Part shown: positions 52,332-59,893 of the stretch, piece after piece
How the letters are laid out: each line of letters opens with the position of its first letter
Numbering within the stretch: the first letter of the stretch is position 1
NCBI GenBank assembly: GCA_046155285.1
Contig: JBJXEA010000017.1
Coordinates: forward strand, 62,001-126,000
Direction of reading: 5' to 3'
Source: CAILHX01 sp046155285
GTDB taxonomy: Bacteria; Pseudomonadota; Gammaproteobacteria; Burkholderiales; Methylophilaceae
DNA: 64,000 nucleotides
Notes under the pieces: generated by a model
What the model was told of the DNA's origin: nothing
What the model saw: only the letters and a program-made list of their open reading frames with translations
Databases searched by the model: none
Translations under genes and position numbers: made by a program

Positions 52332-52723
52332 TTTTAGTATTGGCGAGCTTTACAGCCTACGCCGATGGCACGCCCAAGTGGGCGCAGTTGAGCGATGCTG
52401 AGCATCAGGTGTTAGCGCCCTTAGCCGGCGAGTGGGACACATTGCGGCCTTGGCAAAGCGAAAAGATGCTGCAAATCGCGCACGATTATCCCAAAATGAC
52501 AGTGGATCAAAAGCAACGCGTGCAACAACGACTTTCCGACTGGAGTCGCCAAACGCCCTATGAACGCGAAAATGCACGTAAGCAATATCAAAAATTTTCA
52601 TCTATGCCGCCAGAAAAGCAGCAGGCATTACGCCAATTATGGATGGAATACAACAAGCTACCGGAAGCTGAACGCCAGAGGCTGCGGGCGGAACCAGCGC
52701 CTGAAGACGATTTAGGTAATTGA
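52304..52723 (+). CDS. DUF3106-like exported protein
   Basis: 139 residues with a signal peptide (SYLAAIILVLASFTAYADG). The mature protein is helical and built from repeated W/L-rich, charged segments: KWAQLSDAEHQVLAPLAGEWDTL, QKQRVQQRLSDWSRQTP, RENARKQYQKFSSMPPEKQQAL, RQLWMEYNKLPEAERQRL. The pattern recalls Spy/CpxP-like or heavy-metal-sensor periplasmic proteins; function is not established. It follows the DUF3619-like gene and runs into the RDD gene with a TGATG junction. Confidence 0.75.
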   Translation: MVRSYLAAIILVLASFTAYADGTPKWAQLSDAEHQVLAPLAGEWDTLRPWQSEKMLQIAHDYPKMTVDQKQRVQQRLSDWSRQTPYERENARKQYQKFSSMPPEKQQALRQLWMEYNKLPEAERQRLRAEPAPEDDLGN

Positions 52724-53112
52724 TGCCGGTCGGTGTTTTTCGCAGACTGGCTTCTGCGGGTTATGACGGACTGTTACTGTTAGCGGTGTTGTTCGCCGCC
52801 AGTTTTGTTTTTCTAGCACTATTCGGCGATGCCACCCATGCCCCGCTTCGGCACATTTATCAAGCCTATCTCTATCTCGTCTGCGCGACTTATTTTGTAG
52901 GTTTCTGGCGACGTGGCGGGCAAACTCTCGCCATGCGTACCTGGCACATCAAGCTGGTGTCGGCTTCTGGTAAGCGTTTAGGGTTTAGGCAAACGCTACT
53001 GAGATTCGTATTGGCGCCATTGGGCTTGCTGTTTTTTTGCTGGGTTTGGCTGGATAAAGAACGCTGTTTTCTGCATGACCGACTGGCTAACACACGGCTA
53101 GTAATGACCTAG
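52723..53112 (+). CDS. RDD family membrane protein
   Basis: 129 residues from the ATG at 52723, which overlaps the previous stop. Three or four membrane segments with the R...D...D signature: FRRLASAGYDGLLLLAVLF at the start, TLAMRTWHIKLV in the middle and LDKERCFLHDRLANTRLV at the end. The role of RDD proteins is mostly unknown. It is the fourth gene of the sigma operon and converges on lptG with a shared CTAG stop overlap. Confidence 0.86.
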   Translation: MPVGVFRRLASAGYDGLLLLAVLFAASFVFLALFGDATHAPLRHIYQAYLYLVCATYFVGFWRRGGQTLAMRTWHIKLVSASGKRLGFRQTLLRFVLAPLGLLFFCWVWLDKERCFLHDRLANTRLVMT

Positions 53113-54179
53113 CGATGCTCCATCCACGCCAACATGGCGATACCACCCGCCAAAAATGAGAAAGTGGGGATGGTGGCACTAGCGAACGGTGGCCAGTCGT
53201 TGAGGAGACCGATGTGGACGAAGATCTTGTTGACGATTTGGTAGCTGATACCAATCATAATCCCCGCGAAAATCTTCACGCTGATGCCGCCTGAGCGTTG
53301 CTGCAAAAAGCCTATGGGCAAGGCCAGCACGACCATCACCAGACAGGCTGTGGGGTAGACGACTTTTGACCAGAGCGCGATGCGTTGGCGCGTGGTTTTT
53401 TGATGATTTTCACTCAAATGGCGGATGTAGGAATAGAGATTCCACGCCGCCATTTTCTCAGGTACCACCAGCAGTATATTCAGCAAATCAGGTTGTATCA
53501 CCGATTGCCAGTAGGCTTGCTTGAAGTGCTGAGTCTGGATTTTGTCTTCTGTGAACTGCGTTTGCGTGATGTCCTGCAAATTCCAGCGATTCTTTTCAAA
53601 ATAGCCACTTTCCGCATTATTCACCACGCGCAGCTTGAAATCTGGGTCAAATTCATAGATGTGAATGTTCTTCAAGCTAGTATCAGGATTCACTTCTTCA
53701 ATGTTGACGAAACTAGCACCATCTTTCACCCACAGGCCGGAGCGAAACTCCTGCGCCACCACCTCATCGGTAGCTTTGAGGCGCATTTTCTGAGCGTATC
53801 TTTCGCTGATGGGCGTGACCAGTTCGCCGATGACGAAGGTGAGTATGGCAAACACCAAGCCTATCCGCATGAGCGCCCAGCCGATATTGGACATAGACAA
53901 GCCGCTGGTGCGCATTACCACCAGCTCCGAGTTGTGAGTAAGCTGTGCTAGCGCATAGAGCGCCCCCAGCAGCACCGCCACTGGTGCAATTTCATATACA
54001 TGGCCAGGGGCTGATAGCAGCACGAACAGCAATACCGTGCCTAAGTTGTATGTGCCGCGCCCAAGATTATCCAGTTCTTGAATCAGGTCAAAAAATGAGA
54101 ACATGGCGAGCAGAGCCGCCGCCACCAGCAGCGTGCCGGAGAGAATTTCCTGTGCCAGATAGCGTTTGAGCGTGTTCAT
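53109..54179 (-). CDS. lptG: LPS export permease LptG
   Basis: 356 residues from the ATG at 54179, overlapping the lptF stop as ATGA. Six membrane segments in two groups of three (residues about 12-120 and 270-350) around a periplasmic beta-jellyroll domain (YAQKMRLKATDEVVAQEFRSGLWVKDGASFVNI). With LptF it forms the transmembrane part of the LptB2FG exporter, lifting LPS from the inner membrane. lptB and lptC are not in this window. Confidence 0.94.
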   Translation of the reverse strand: MNTLKRYLAQEILSGTLLVAAALLAMFSFFDLIQELDNLGRGTYNLGTVLLFVLLSAPGHVYEIAPVAVLLGALYALAQLTHNSELVVMRTSGLSMSNIGWALMRIGLVFAILTFVIGELVTPISERYAQKMRLKATDEVVAQEFRSGLWVKDGASFVNIEEVNPDTSLKNIHIYEFDPDFKLRVVNNAESGYFEKNRWNLQDITQTQFTEDKIQTQHFKQAYWQSVIQPDLLNILLVVPEKMAAWNLYSYIRHLSENHQKTTRQRIALWSKVVYPTACLVMVVLALPIGFLQQRSGGISVKIFAGIMIGISYQIVNKIFVHIGLLNDWPPFASATIPTFSFLAGGIAMLAWMEHR

Positions 54180-55273
54180 CGCACCAGCCACTTAGTCAAG
54201 GTTCTGGGCAACAGCGGCAGCAAGTAAATGCGCCGATAAAACAGATACAAAAATAGTAGCATGACCGTGATATGCGCTGGCCACAGGCCGATGATGAAAG
54301 ATAGCTTGTCGCGTGCCACCCAGGATTGCAAAATGGATAGCATATTGTTGTAAATCAAATATACCAATATCGCCATGATGAGATTAGCCGAGCGTCCGGC
54401 GCGTGGATCAACGAAAGAGAGCGGGATGGCCAGCAACACCAGCAACAACGCCGAAATGGGCAGCGATAAACGCCATTGCAGCTCGGCCATATTATCTTGA
54501 TTACTATTTTTCAATAGCTGCAAACTGCCAATGGCTTTGGGCGATGGCGCTTCATGCTTGGCCTCGGTGGGTTCGGTGCGCAGTGTGTAGGTGTCAAAAT
54601 GCATCACGCCAAACTCCGGCGTATTGGGTTTGCCTTCGTAGCGCCGCCCATTTTGCAGGGTCAAAAACGTGTCGCCTTTGGCATCGGTGCTTTGTGCGCC
54701 TTGTTGTGCCACGATAATACCCAGTTTTTGATGCTGTGTGGATTGCGCGAATATGTTATGAACCGTGCTGTCGCGGGTAGAAAAACGCTCAACAAAAAAT
54801 ACACGATCAGCGTGTTGCGATTCCTTAAACACGCCTGGGGCGATGGCGCTTAGCTCATCACGGCTATCCATTTGTTCACGGAAATCAATGCCTTTTTGTG
54901 TCGCCCAAGGCGATACAAACATGCTCAAAATGGCAATCACCACGATGATAGGCACAGCAAAAGTCAGCACTGGCCGCACCAGTGTGGTCATGCCTTGGCC
55001 GGAGGTGAACCACACTACCATCTCGCTGTCTCTATGCCAGCGTGCCAGCGTCATCAATACCGCGATAAATACGGTCAGCGTGAGCAGCAGCGGCAGAAAC
55101 TTTAACAAACTAAAGCCCAGCAACGCACCAATCGCATCAGACGCCACCGCGCCTCTGGCCGCAAAGCCCAGATAGTAGGTGACGCGCTGCGCGACCATGA
55201 TGCCCATCAACACCAGAAAGCTGGAGAGCGCCGTAGCGTAGAGCTCATGCATCAGAGATTTTTTGAAGATCAT
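54176..55273 (-). CDS. lptF: LPS export permease LptF
   Basis: 365 residues. N-terminal MIFKKSLMHELYATALSSFLVLMGI leads into the first membrane group; a periplasmic domain follows (GVFKESQHADRVFFVERFSTRD), then the second membrane group (LPISALLLVLLAIPLSFVDPRAGRSANL), which is characteristic of LptF. It is the first gene of lptFG and divergent from pepA, with 77 bp between starts, a conserved arrangement. Confidence 0.94.
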   Translation of the reverse strand: MIFKKSLMHELYATALSSFLVLMGIMVAQRVTYYLGFAARGAVASDAIGALLGFSLLKFLPLLLTLTVFIAVLMTLARWHRDSEMVVWFTSGQGMTTLVRPVLTFAVPIIVVIAILSMFVSPWATQKGIDFREQMDSRDELSAIAPGVFKESQHADRVFFVERFSTRDSTVHNIFAQSTQHQKLGIIVAQQGAQSTDAKGDTFLTLQNGRRYEGKPNTPEFGVMHFDTYTLRTEPTEAKHEAPSPKAIGSLQLLKNSNQDNMAELQWRLSLPISALLLVLLAIPLSFVDPRAGRSANLIMAILVYLIYNNMLSILQSWVARDKLSFIIGLWPAHITVMLLFLYLFYRRIYLLPLLPRTLTKWLVR

Positions 55274-55350
55274 GGGGTTTTATTGAAAAACACTGATGAA
55301 ACAGGTGATAATTAGGAAAATCTCAACTCGTTAGACTTAAGGAAAACTTC

Positions 55351-56835
55351 ATGGAATTTAGCATAAAAAACGGTAATCCGGAAAAACAGCGTAATGCTTG
55401 TGTGGTGGTGGGCGTATTTGATCATCGCAAATTGTCAGCCGCGGCAATTGCCATAGACAAAGCTTCCGATGGCTATTTAGCAAGTTTGCTGCGGCGTGGC
55501 GATATGGATGGCAAGCTGGGTTCTAGCTTGCTGATTCATAATGTGCCGGGTAGCTTAAGCGACCGTGTGTTGCTAGTGGGTTGCGGCAAAGAGCGCGAAT
55601 TCCGTGAACGTGAATATCGTCAAGTAGTGCGTGCTTCGGTGAAAGCGCTGGACGGCACGGGCGCTGCGGATGTGGCGAGTTTTATTGCCGAGTTGCCAGT
55701 CAAGCGCCGCGATTTGGATTGGCGCGTGGCGCAGCTGGTGGAAATTACTGCCGAAGAAATTTACCGTTTTTCTCACCCCAACTGCAAAAAAGCAGGTGAT
55801 GCGCCAAATTTGAATAAATTGATTGTCAACGTGCCGCAGCGCAATGACCTAGCTCACGCCGAAATCGCGTTGAGACGGGCTCTGGCAGTGGCTGATGGCG
55901 TGCAGCTTGCACGTGATTTGGGTAACTTGCCAGGCAACATTTGCACCCCTAGCTACCTCGCCGAGCAAGCGCAGCAACTCGCCAACACCTACGCCATCAA
56001 AATCGAAGTGTTGGAACGCGCCGACATGGAAGTGCTGGGTATGGGCTCACTGCTCTCGGTGACCCGTGGTAGCCGTCAGCCGCCTAAGTTCATCGTGATG
56101 CAATACAAAAAGGGCAAATCTAATCAAAAACCTGTGGTATTGATAGGCAAAGGCATTACCTTTGACGCGGGAGGTATTTCTATCAAGCCTTCCGCCGAGA
56201 TGGACGAGATGAAGTTTGACATGTGTGGCGCGGCCAGCGTGCTGGGCACCATGAAGGCCGTGGCGCAATTGGAGTTGCCGATTAACCTAGTGGTCATCGT
56301 ACCCACTTGCGAAAATCTGCCGGACGGCGATGCCAGCAAGCCCGGCGACGTGGTGACGAGCATGTCCGGCCAGACCATCGAAGTGCTGAATACCGACGCC
56401 GAAGGTCGCTTGATTCTGTGCGATGCCATGACCTATGCCGAGCGTTTTGAGCCGGAACTGGTGGTGGACATTGCCACGCTCACCGGCGCTTGTGTGATTG
56501 CACTAGGCCATCATGCCAGTGGCTTGTTCAGCAACGACGATGGCCTTGCCCGCGAGTTATTAGCAGCGGGCGAAGCCGCTTGGGATCGCGCTTGGCACAT
56601 GCCGATGTGGGAAGACTACCAAGAGCAATTGAAGAGCAATTTCGCCGACATGGCCAATATCGGTGGGCGTGCTGGTGGCAGTATTACTGCCGCATGTTTC
56701 CTCTCCCGCTACGCCAAAAAGTTTGACTGGGCGCATCTGGATATTGCCGGTACGGCGTGGAAATCTGGCAAGGAAAAAGGCTCAACTGGGCGTCCGGTGC
56801 CGCTGCTGACGCAGTTCTTAATTTCTCGCGTATGA
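55351..56835 (+). CDS. pepA: Leucyl (cytosol) aminopeptidase
   Basis: 494 residues, M17 family, two zinc ions. The C-terminal catalytic domain has GKGITFDAGGISIKPS (catalytic lysine and zinc aspartate, near residue 265) and NTDAEGRLILCDAMTYAE (near 347), the family signature. In E. coli PepA also binds DNA in Xer recombination and carAB control. AAGGAA precedes the ATG. holC starts in the stop codon (ATGA). Confidence 0.97.
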   Translation: MEFSIKNGNPEKQRNACVVVGVFDHRKLSAAAIAIDKASDGYLASLLRRGDMDGKLGSSLLIHNVPGSLSDRVLLVGCGKEREFREREYRQVVRASVKALDGTGAADVASFIAELPVKRRDLDWRVAQLVEITAEEIYRFSHPNCKKAGDAPNLNKLIVNVPQRNDLAHAEIALRRALAVADGVQLARDLGNLPGNICTPSYLAEQAQQLANTYAIKIEVLERADMEVLGMGSLLSVTRGSRQPPKFIVMQYKKGKSNQKPVVLIGKGITFDAGGISIKPSAEMDEMKFDMCGAASVLGTMKAVAQLELPINLVVIVPTCENLPDGDASKPGDVVTSMSGQTIEVLNTDAEGRLILCDAMTYAERFEPELVVDIATLTGACVIALGHHASGLFSNDDGLARELLAAGEAAWDRAWHMPMWEDYQEQLKSNFADMANIGGRAGGSITAACFLSRYAKKFDWAHLDIAGTAWKSGKEKGSTGRPVPLLTQFLISRV

Positions 56836-57257
56836 CCCAAGTAGATTTTTATTTTAATGCGACGGATAAATATCGTTTGGCGGCGAGTTTGAGCAGCAAG
56901 GCACTGGCGCAAGCGGCGCGACTGTTCGTGCTCACCCCAGACGATAAAACCACGCAGCACATGGAAAGTGTGTTGTGGAGCTTTCATCAGACCAGCTTCA
57001 TTCCGCATTGCCGCAGCCAGAATGTTTTAGCTCACGAAACACCCGTGATTGTGGATCATGAAACCGAGCCGCTCATTCATGACGATGTGTTGCTCAATCT
57101 ATGCCACACGCACCCGCCATTTTTCAGTCGCTTTCGGCGTTTAATCGAGATTGTAGGCAATGACGAAGCCGACAAAGTGGCGGCGCGTGAGCGCTTCAAA
57201 TTCTATCGGGATCGCGGCTACGAGATTAGTCGTCACGACGTGGCGGGGAAGGCATAA
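56832..57257 (+). CDS. holC: DNA polymerase III chi subunit
   Basis: 141 residues from the ATG at 56832. TQVDFYFNATDKYRLAASLSSKALAQAARLFVLTPDD at the start, then LWSFHQTSFIPHC and the C-terminal RFKFYRDRGYEISRHDV match HolC. Chi links the clamp loader to SSB. pepA-holC is a conserved pair; the following small gene overlaps by one base (TAATG). Confidence 0.93.
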   Translation: MTQVDFYFNATDKYRLAASLSSKALAQAARLFVLTPDDKTTQHMESVLWSFHQTSFIPHCRSQNVLAHETPVIVDHETEPLIHDDVLLNLCHTHPPFFSRFRRLIEIVGNDEADKVAARERFKFYRDRGYEISRHDVAGKA

Positions 57258-57553
57258 TGGCGATAGATTCAGACGTTAGTTTGGACGAGGTACTGGGTCG
57301 GTTGGATGCCTTGCTCAATAAGGACAAAACCCAGTCTGAACCAGAAGCCAGCATTCCTCTGTTGACCGAGGTTTACACTCCAGAAATATCAGAAACTCAG
57401 CCTAATAAGGTGCTGGAAGAGGTGTTGCCGTTGCTGGTGAACGAGTTGGAAGAATTGATAAAACAGGCAATTGTCGAACTCAGACCCAAGACCGAAGCGC
57501 TGCTGCGCCAACACCTAGAACAAGTGTTGGCGGGGAACAAGTCGTCTAGCTAG
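57257..57553 (+). CDS. Hypothetical protein downstream of holC (98 aa)
   Basis: 98 residues, acidic and predicted helical throughout (SLDEVLGRLDALL, then VLEEVLPLLVNELEELIKQAIVEL and LLRQHLEQVL), with a probable amphipathic or coiled-coil C-terminal half. No signal peptide. I recall similar small genes after holC in betaproteobacteria but no assigned function. The one-base overlap with holC suggests a replication-linked or simply co-expressed role. Its end overlaps the convergent tpx gene by 8 bp. Confidence 0.65.
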   Translation: MAIDSDVSLDEVLGRLDALLNKDKTQSEPEASIPLLTEVYTPEISETQPNKVLEEVLPLLVNELEELIKQAIVELRPKTEALLRQHLEQVLAGNKSSS

Positions 57554-58055
57554 TGGCACGCGCTATCGCCAGCGCGGCATCGTAGTTGGGTTCTTTGGTG
57601 ATTTCTGAGACCAACTCCGCGTAACGTATCATGTCGTGCTCATCCACCACCAGCACCGCGCGCGCGCACAAACCAGACAGCGGCACATCGGTAATCATCA
57701 CGCCATAATCCTTGGCAAAATCACGGCCGCGCATGGTGGAAAGCGCAAACACATTTTCTAGATTTTCCACGGTGCAAAAACGACTTTGGGCGAAGGGCAA
57801 GTCTGCCGAAACCACCAGCACGACGACGTTGGTGAGCCGTCCGGCGGCCTCGTTGAAACGCCGCGTTGAGGCAGCACACACTGGCGTATCCAAGCTGGGT
57901 ACGATATTGATGATTTTACGCATGCCAGAAAACCGGCTCATAGAAACGTCGTTCAGTTCGTTATCCACCAACATAAAGCTGGGAGCGGTATCGCCCACTT
58001 TGGGGAAGGTGCCGCCAACGTTGATGGGTTCGCCGTTAAATGTCACTGTAGCCAC
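57546..58055 (-). CDS. tpx: Thiol peroxidase (Tpx, atypical 2-Cys peroxiredoxin)
   Basis: 169 residues from a GTG at 58055, preceded by GGAGAG. The peroxidatic cysteine is in PSLDTPVCAAS (C60) and the resolving cysteine is C94 (SRFC), the Tpx spacing. It reduces hydroperoxides with thioredoxin, which is encoded at 35372. Monocistronic and convergent to the holC operon. Confidence 0.95.
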   Translation of the reverse strand: MATVTFNGEPINVGGTFPKVGDTAPSFMLVDNELNDVSMSRFSGMRKIINIVPSLDTPVCAASTRRFNEAAGRLTNVVVLVVSADLPFAQSRFCTVENLENVFALSTMRGRDFAKDYGVMITDVPLSGLCARAVLVVDEHDMIRYAELVSEITKEPNYDAALAIARATS

Positions 58056-58211
58056 TCTTTACTCTCCTCAAAATGCGCTAAAACAAACTTGCACGAAGTA
58101 TGCCCCCATGCGGCAAGGCTTGCAACTGTTCACGCTAGTCTACAAATTTCTGTTATGAATTCGCAACCATCGGCACTAAAAATTGCTAGCACTTGGCCTG
58201 CATGAAGCGCA

Positions 58212-58254
58212 GCGTAATGCGGGGTTGGTGGCTGGGGAAATCCCCGTATTACGC
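58212..58254. repeat. Long hairpin in the tpx/gcvH gap
   Basis: The 270-bp gap contains a 13-bp stem, GCGTAATGCGGGG (58212-58224) with CCCCGTATTACGC (58242-58254), broken by one G-T pair, around a 17-nt loop. Sequence of this GCGTAATGCGGGG...CCCCG.ATTACGC type recurs between genes of many proteobacteria. There is no clear T-tract. It lies about 70 bp beyond the gcvH stop and could stabilise that transcript end. I see nothing else coding in the gap. Confidence 0.5.
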
Positions 58255-58325
58255 CTTCGGCTTCTTACGGGCTACGCTGGCTTATCTGGGACAGCAGTGG
58301 GTCAGACTCCATTGATTCATCATTT

Positions 58326-58694
58326 TCACAAACTTTCATGGTAAGCATCATCATCCATCAGCGCTGAAAACTCAAAAGCATCATCCGCTTTCAAGCGAAA
58401 AATCCAAGTCTCCTCAGCCGCCTCATTCAGTTGATCTGGTGTGTCGTTCAATGTACCGTTAATCTCCACAACCTCACCGCTCAAAGGCGCGTGCAGGTCA
58501 GATGCAGTTTTTACCGATTCCACAAAGCCGCACACTTCACCGGCTTGCAGCTTGGCTCCGATAGCAGGTGCTTGCACAAAAACGATGTCACCCAGCATAT
58601 TTTGAGCGTGATCGCTGATGCCTACGAGGTAGATGTCGTCAGCATCAGGGCGTGTCCACAAGTGATATTCGCTATATCGAATGTTGGTATTCAT
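58326..58694 (-). CDS. gcvH: Glycine cleavage system H protein (stand-alone)
   Basis: 122 residues from the ATG at 58694, preceded by GAGATGA; the 16-codon upstream extension is atypical. The lipoyl attachment lysine is in GFVESVKTASDLHAPLSGEV (K62), with the conserved IYLVGISDHAQNMLGDIVFV before it. H carries the aminomethyl group between P, T and L proteins. No gcvT or gcvP is nearby, so it either serves a system encoded elsewhere or acts in lipoate metabolism. Confidence 0.9.
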   Translation of the reverse strand: MNTNIRYSEYHLWTRPDADDIYLVGISDHAQNMLGDIVFVQAPAIGAKLQAGEVCGFVESVKTASDLHAPLSGEVVEINGTLNDTPDQLNEAAEETWIFRLKADDAFEFSALMDDDAYHESL

Positions 58695-58794
58695 CTCATC
58701 TCGAACTTTAGTAAAATAATATAGGTAATTGATTAATGACAAACTCTAGTTTTTTGTATTATGATGCCATTTACTAGTTTGCGAGGCTTTACCG

Positions 58795-59841
58795 ATGCGG
58801 CGTTTCACCACACTACTATGCTGTTTTTTGTTGCTTGCATTTGCTTCGCCGCCAGAGGTTGCCGCGCAATCTTCTGATCGCTCCACACTCAAGTCCATCA
58901 ACAAAAAAATCAAAAAAAAGGTGAGTCACAAAACTAGGTCAAAGCGTGCTTACAAAACCAAGTCTAGCAACCCGCACCGCATTATACGCACGATTCGTTC
59001 CAACAAAGCCTTTCACGCACAAGCGCAGCAGCCTGATGCAGATAACGCTGTACTCTCGACACCCGCATCGGGCAGTTTGCAGCTGGCTTCCTCCAAAGCT
59101 TTAATCGTGAATCAAGAAACCGGAGAAACGCTGTACGCCAAAGGCACCGACATCCCCACGCCTATCGCCTCCATCACTAAGCTGATGACGGCGATGGTAA
59201 TGCTGGATATGCACTTGCCCATGGAAGAAATGCTGTCAGTGAGCGATGCTGACTTAGATACGCTGAAAAATACCACTTCGCGTTTGCGTGTAGGGACGGA
59301 GCTTTCGCGTGCCGAAATGCTGAAATTGGCACTAATGTCGTCTGAGAACCGCGCCGCCTCTGTGTTGGCGCGCACTACGCCAGCGGGCATGTCGGCGTTT
59401 ATCACCGCTATGAACCGCAAGGCCGCCGAGCTGGGCATGAAGAATTCACACTTCGCCGACCCCACTGGCTTGAATAGCGGAAATGTTTCCACCGCCGAAG
59501 ATTTAGTGAAAATGGTGAAAGCCGCCTATCAATATCCTGATATTCGCACCGTAACCACTACGCAGTCATATGACGTGCCAATACACGGCATGCGGCACAT
59601 GGTGGAATTTCGCAATACCAATGTGCTGGTGCGTAACGGTACTTGGGATATTGGGCTGTCCAAAACCGGTTACATCAGCGAAGCTGGTCGTTGCTTGGTG
59701 ATGCAGGCGCAGATCGCCGCACAGCCTTTGATTATTGTATTGCTGGATTCCTACGGTAAGAACACCAGAATTGGCGATGCGCAGCGCATCAAAAAATGGA
59801 TGCAGAGTAGTGGTGAAGCGGCTAAACGTCACTTAAGTTGA
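58795..59841 (+). CDS. pbpG: D-alanyl-D-alanine endopeptidase (PBP7/DacD-like)
   Basis: 348 residues. Signal peptide (about 1-24), then an unusual lysine- and arginine-rich stretch of about 50 residues before the S11 peptidase domain. All three active-site motifs are present: SxxK as S126-I-T-K129, SxN as S183-E-N185, and KTG at 290-292. It trims or cleaves cross-links in periplasmic peptidoglycan. GAGG precedes the ATG. It ends at a terminator shared with topA. Confidence 0.92.
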   Translation: MRRFTTLLCCFLLLAFASPPEVAAQSSDRSTLKSINKKIKKKVSHKTRSKRAYKTKSSNPHRIIRTIRSNKAFHAQAQQPDADNAVLSTPASGSLQLASSKALIVNQETGETLYAKGTDIPTPIASITKLMTAMVMLDMHLPMEEMLSVSDADLDTLKNTTSRLRVGTELSRAEMLKLALMSSENRAASVLARTTPAGMSAFITAMNRKAAELGMKNSHFADPTGLNSGNVSTAEDLVKMVKAAYQYPDIRTVTTTQSYDVPIHGMRHMVEFRNTNVLVRNGTWDIGLSKTGYISEAGRCLVMQAQIAAQPLIIVLLDSYGKNTRIGDAQRIKKWMQSSGEAAKRHLS

Positions 59842-59869
59842 TGCTTGCCTAAGTTGATTCTTATTGAAG

Positions 59870-59893
59870 AGGCCGCTTCTAAGCGGCCTTTTT
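59870..59893 (+). terminator. Intrinsic terminator between convergent pbpG and topA
   Basis: Stem AGGCCGC (59870-59876) with GCGGCCT (59883-59889), a 6-nt loop, then TTTT. This is a good terminator for pbpG on the plus strand. The topA stop codon (59879-59881) lies in the loop, so for topA the hairpin forms at its very end; the minus strand is followed by TCTTCAATAAG and lacks a strong T-run, so its effect there is weaker. Confidence 0.75.

Noticed and set aside
58736..58762. Sigma-70 promoter for pbpG (ATGACA, 15 bp, TATTAT)
   Set aside because: The -10 is good but the spacer is short and the region is AT-rich, so similar matches arise by chance. Not listed as a feature.
58695..58794. Glycine riboswitch upstream of gcvH
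   Set aside because: The gap is only 100 bp, AT-rich and shared with the pbpG promoter; no paired GGA-rich aptamer pattern is visible.
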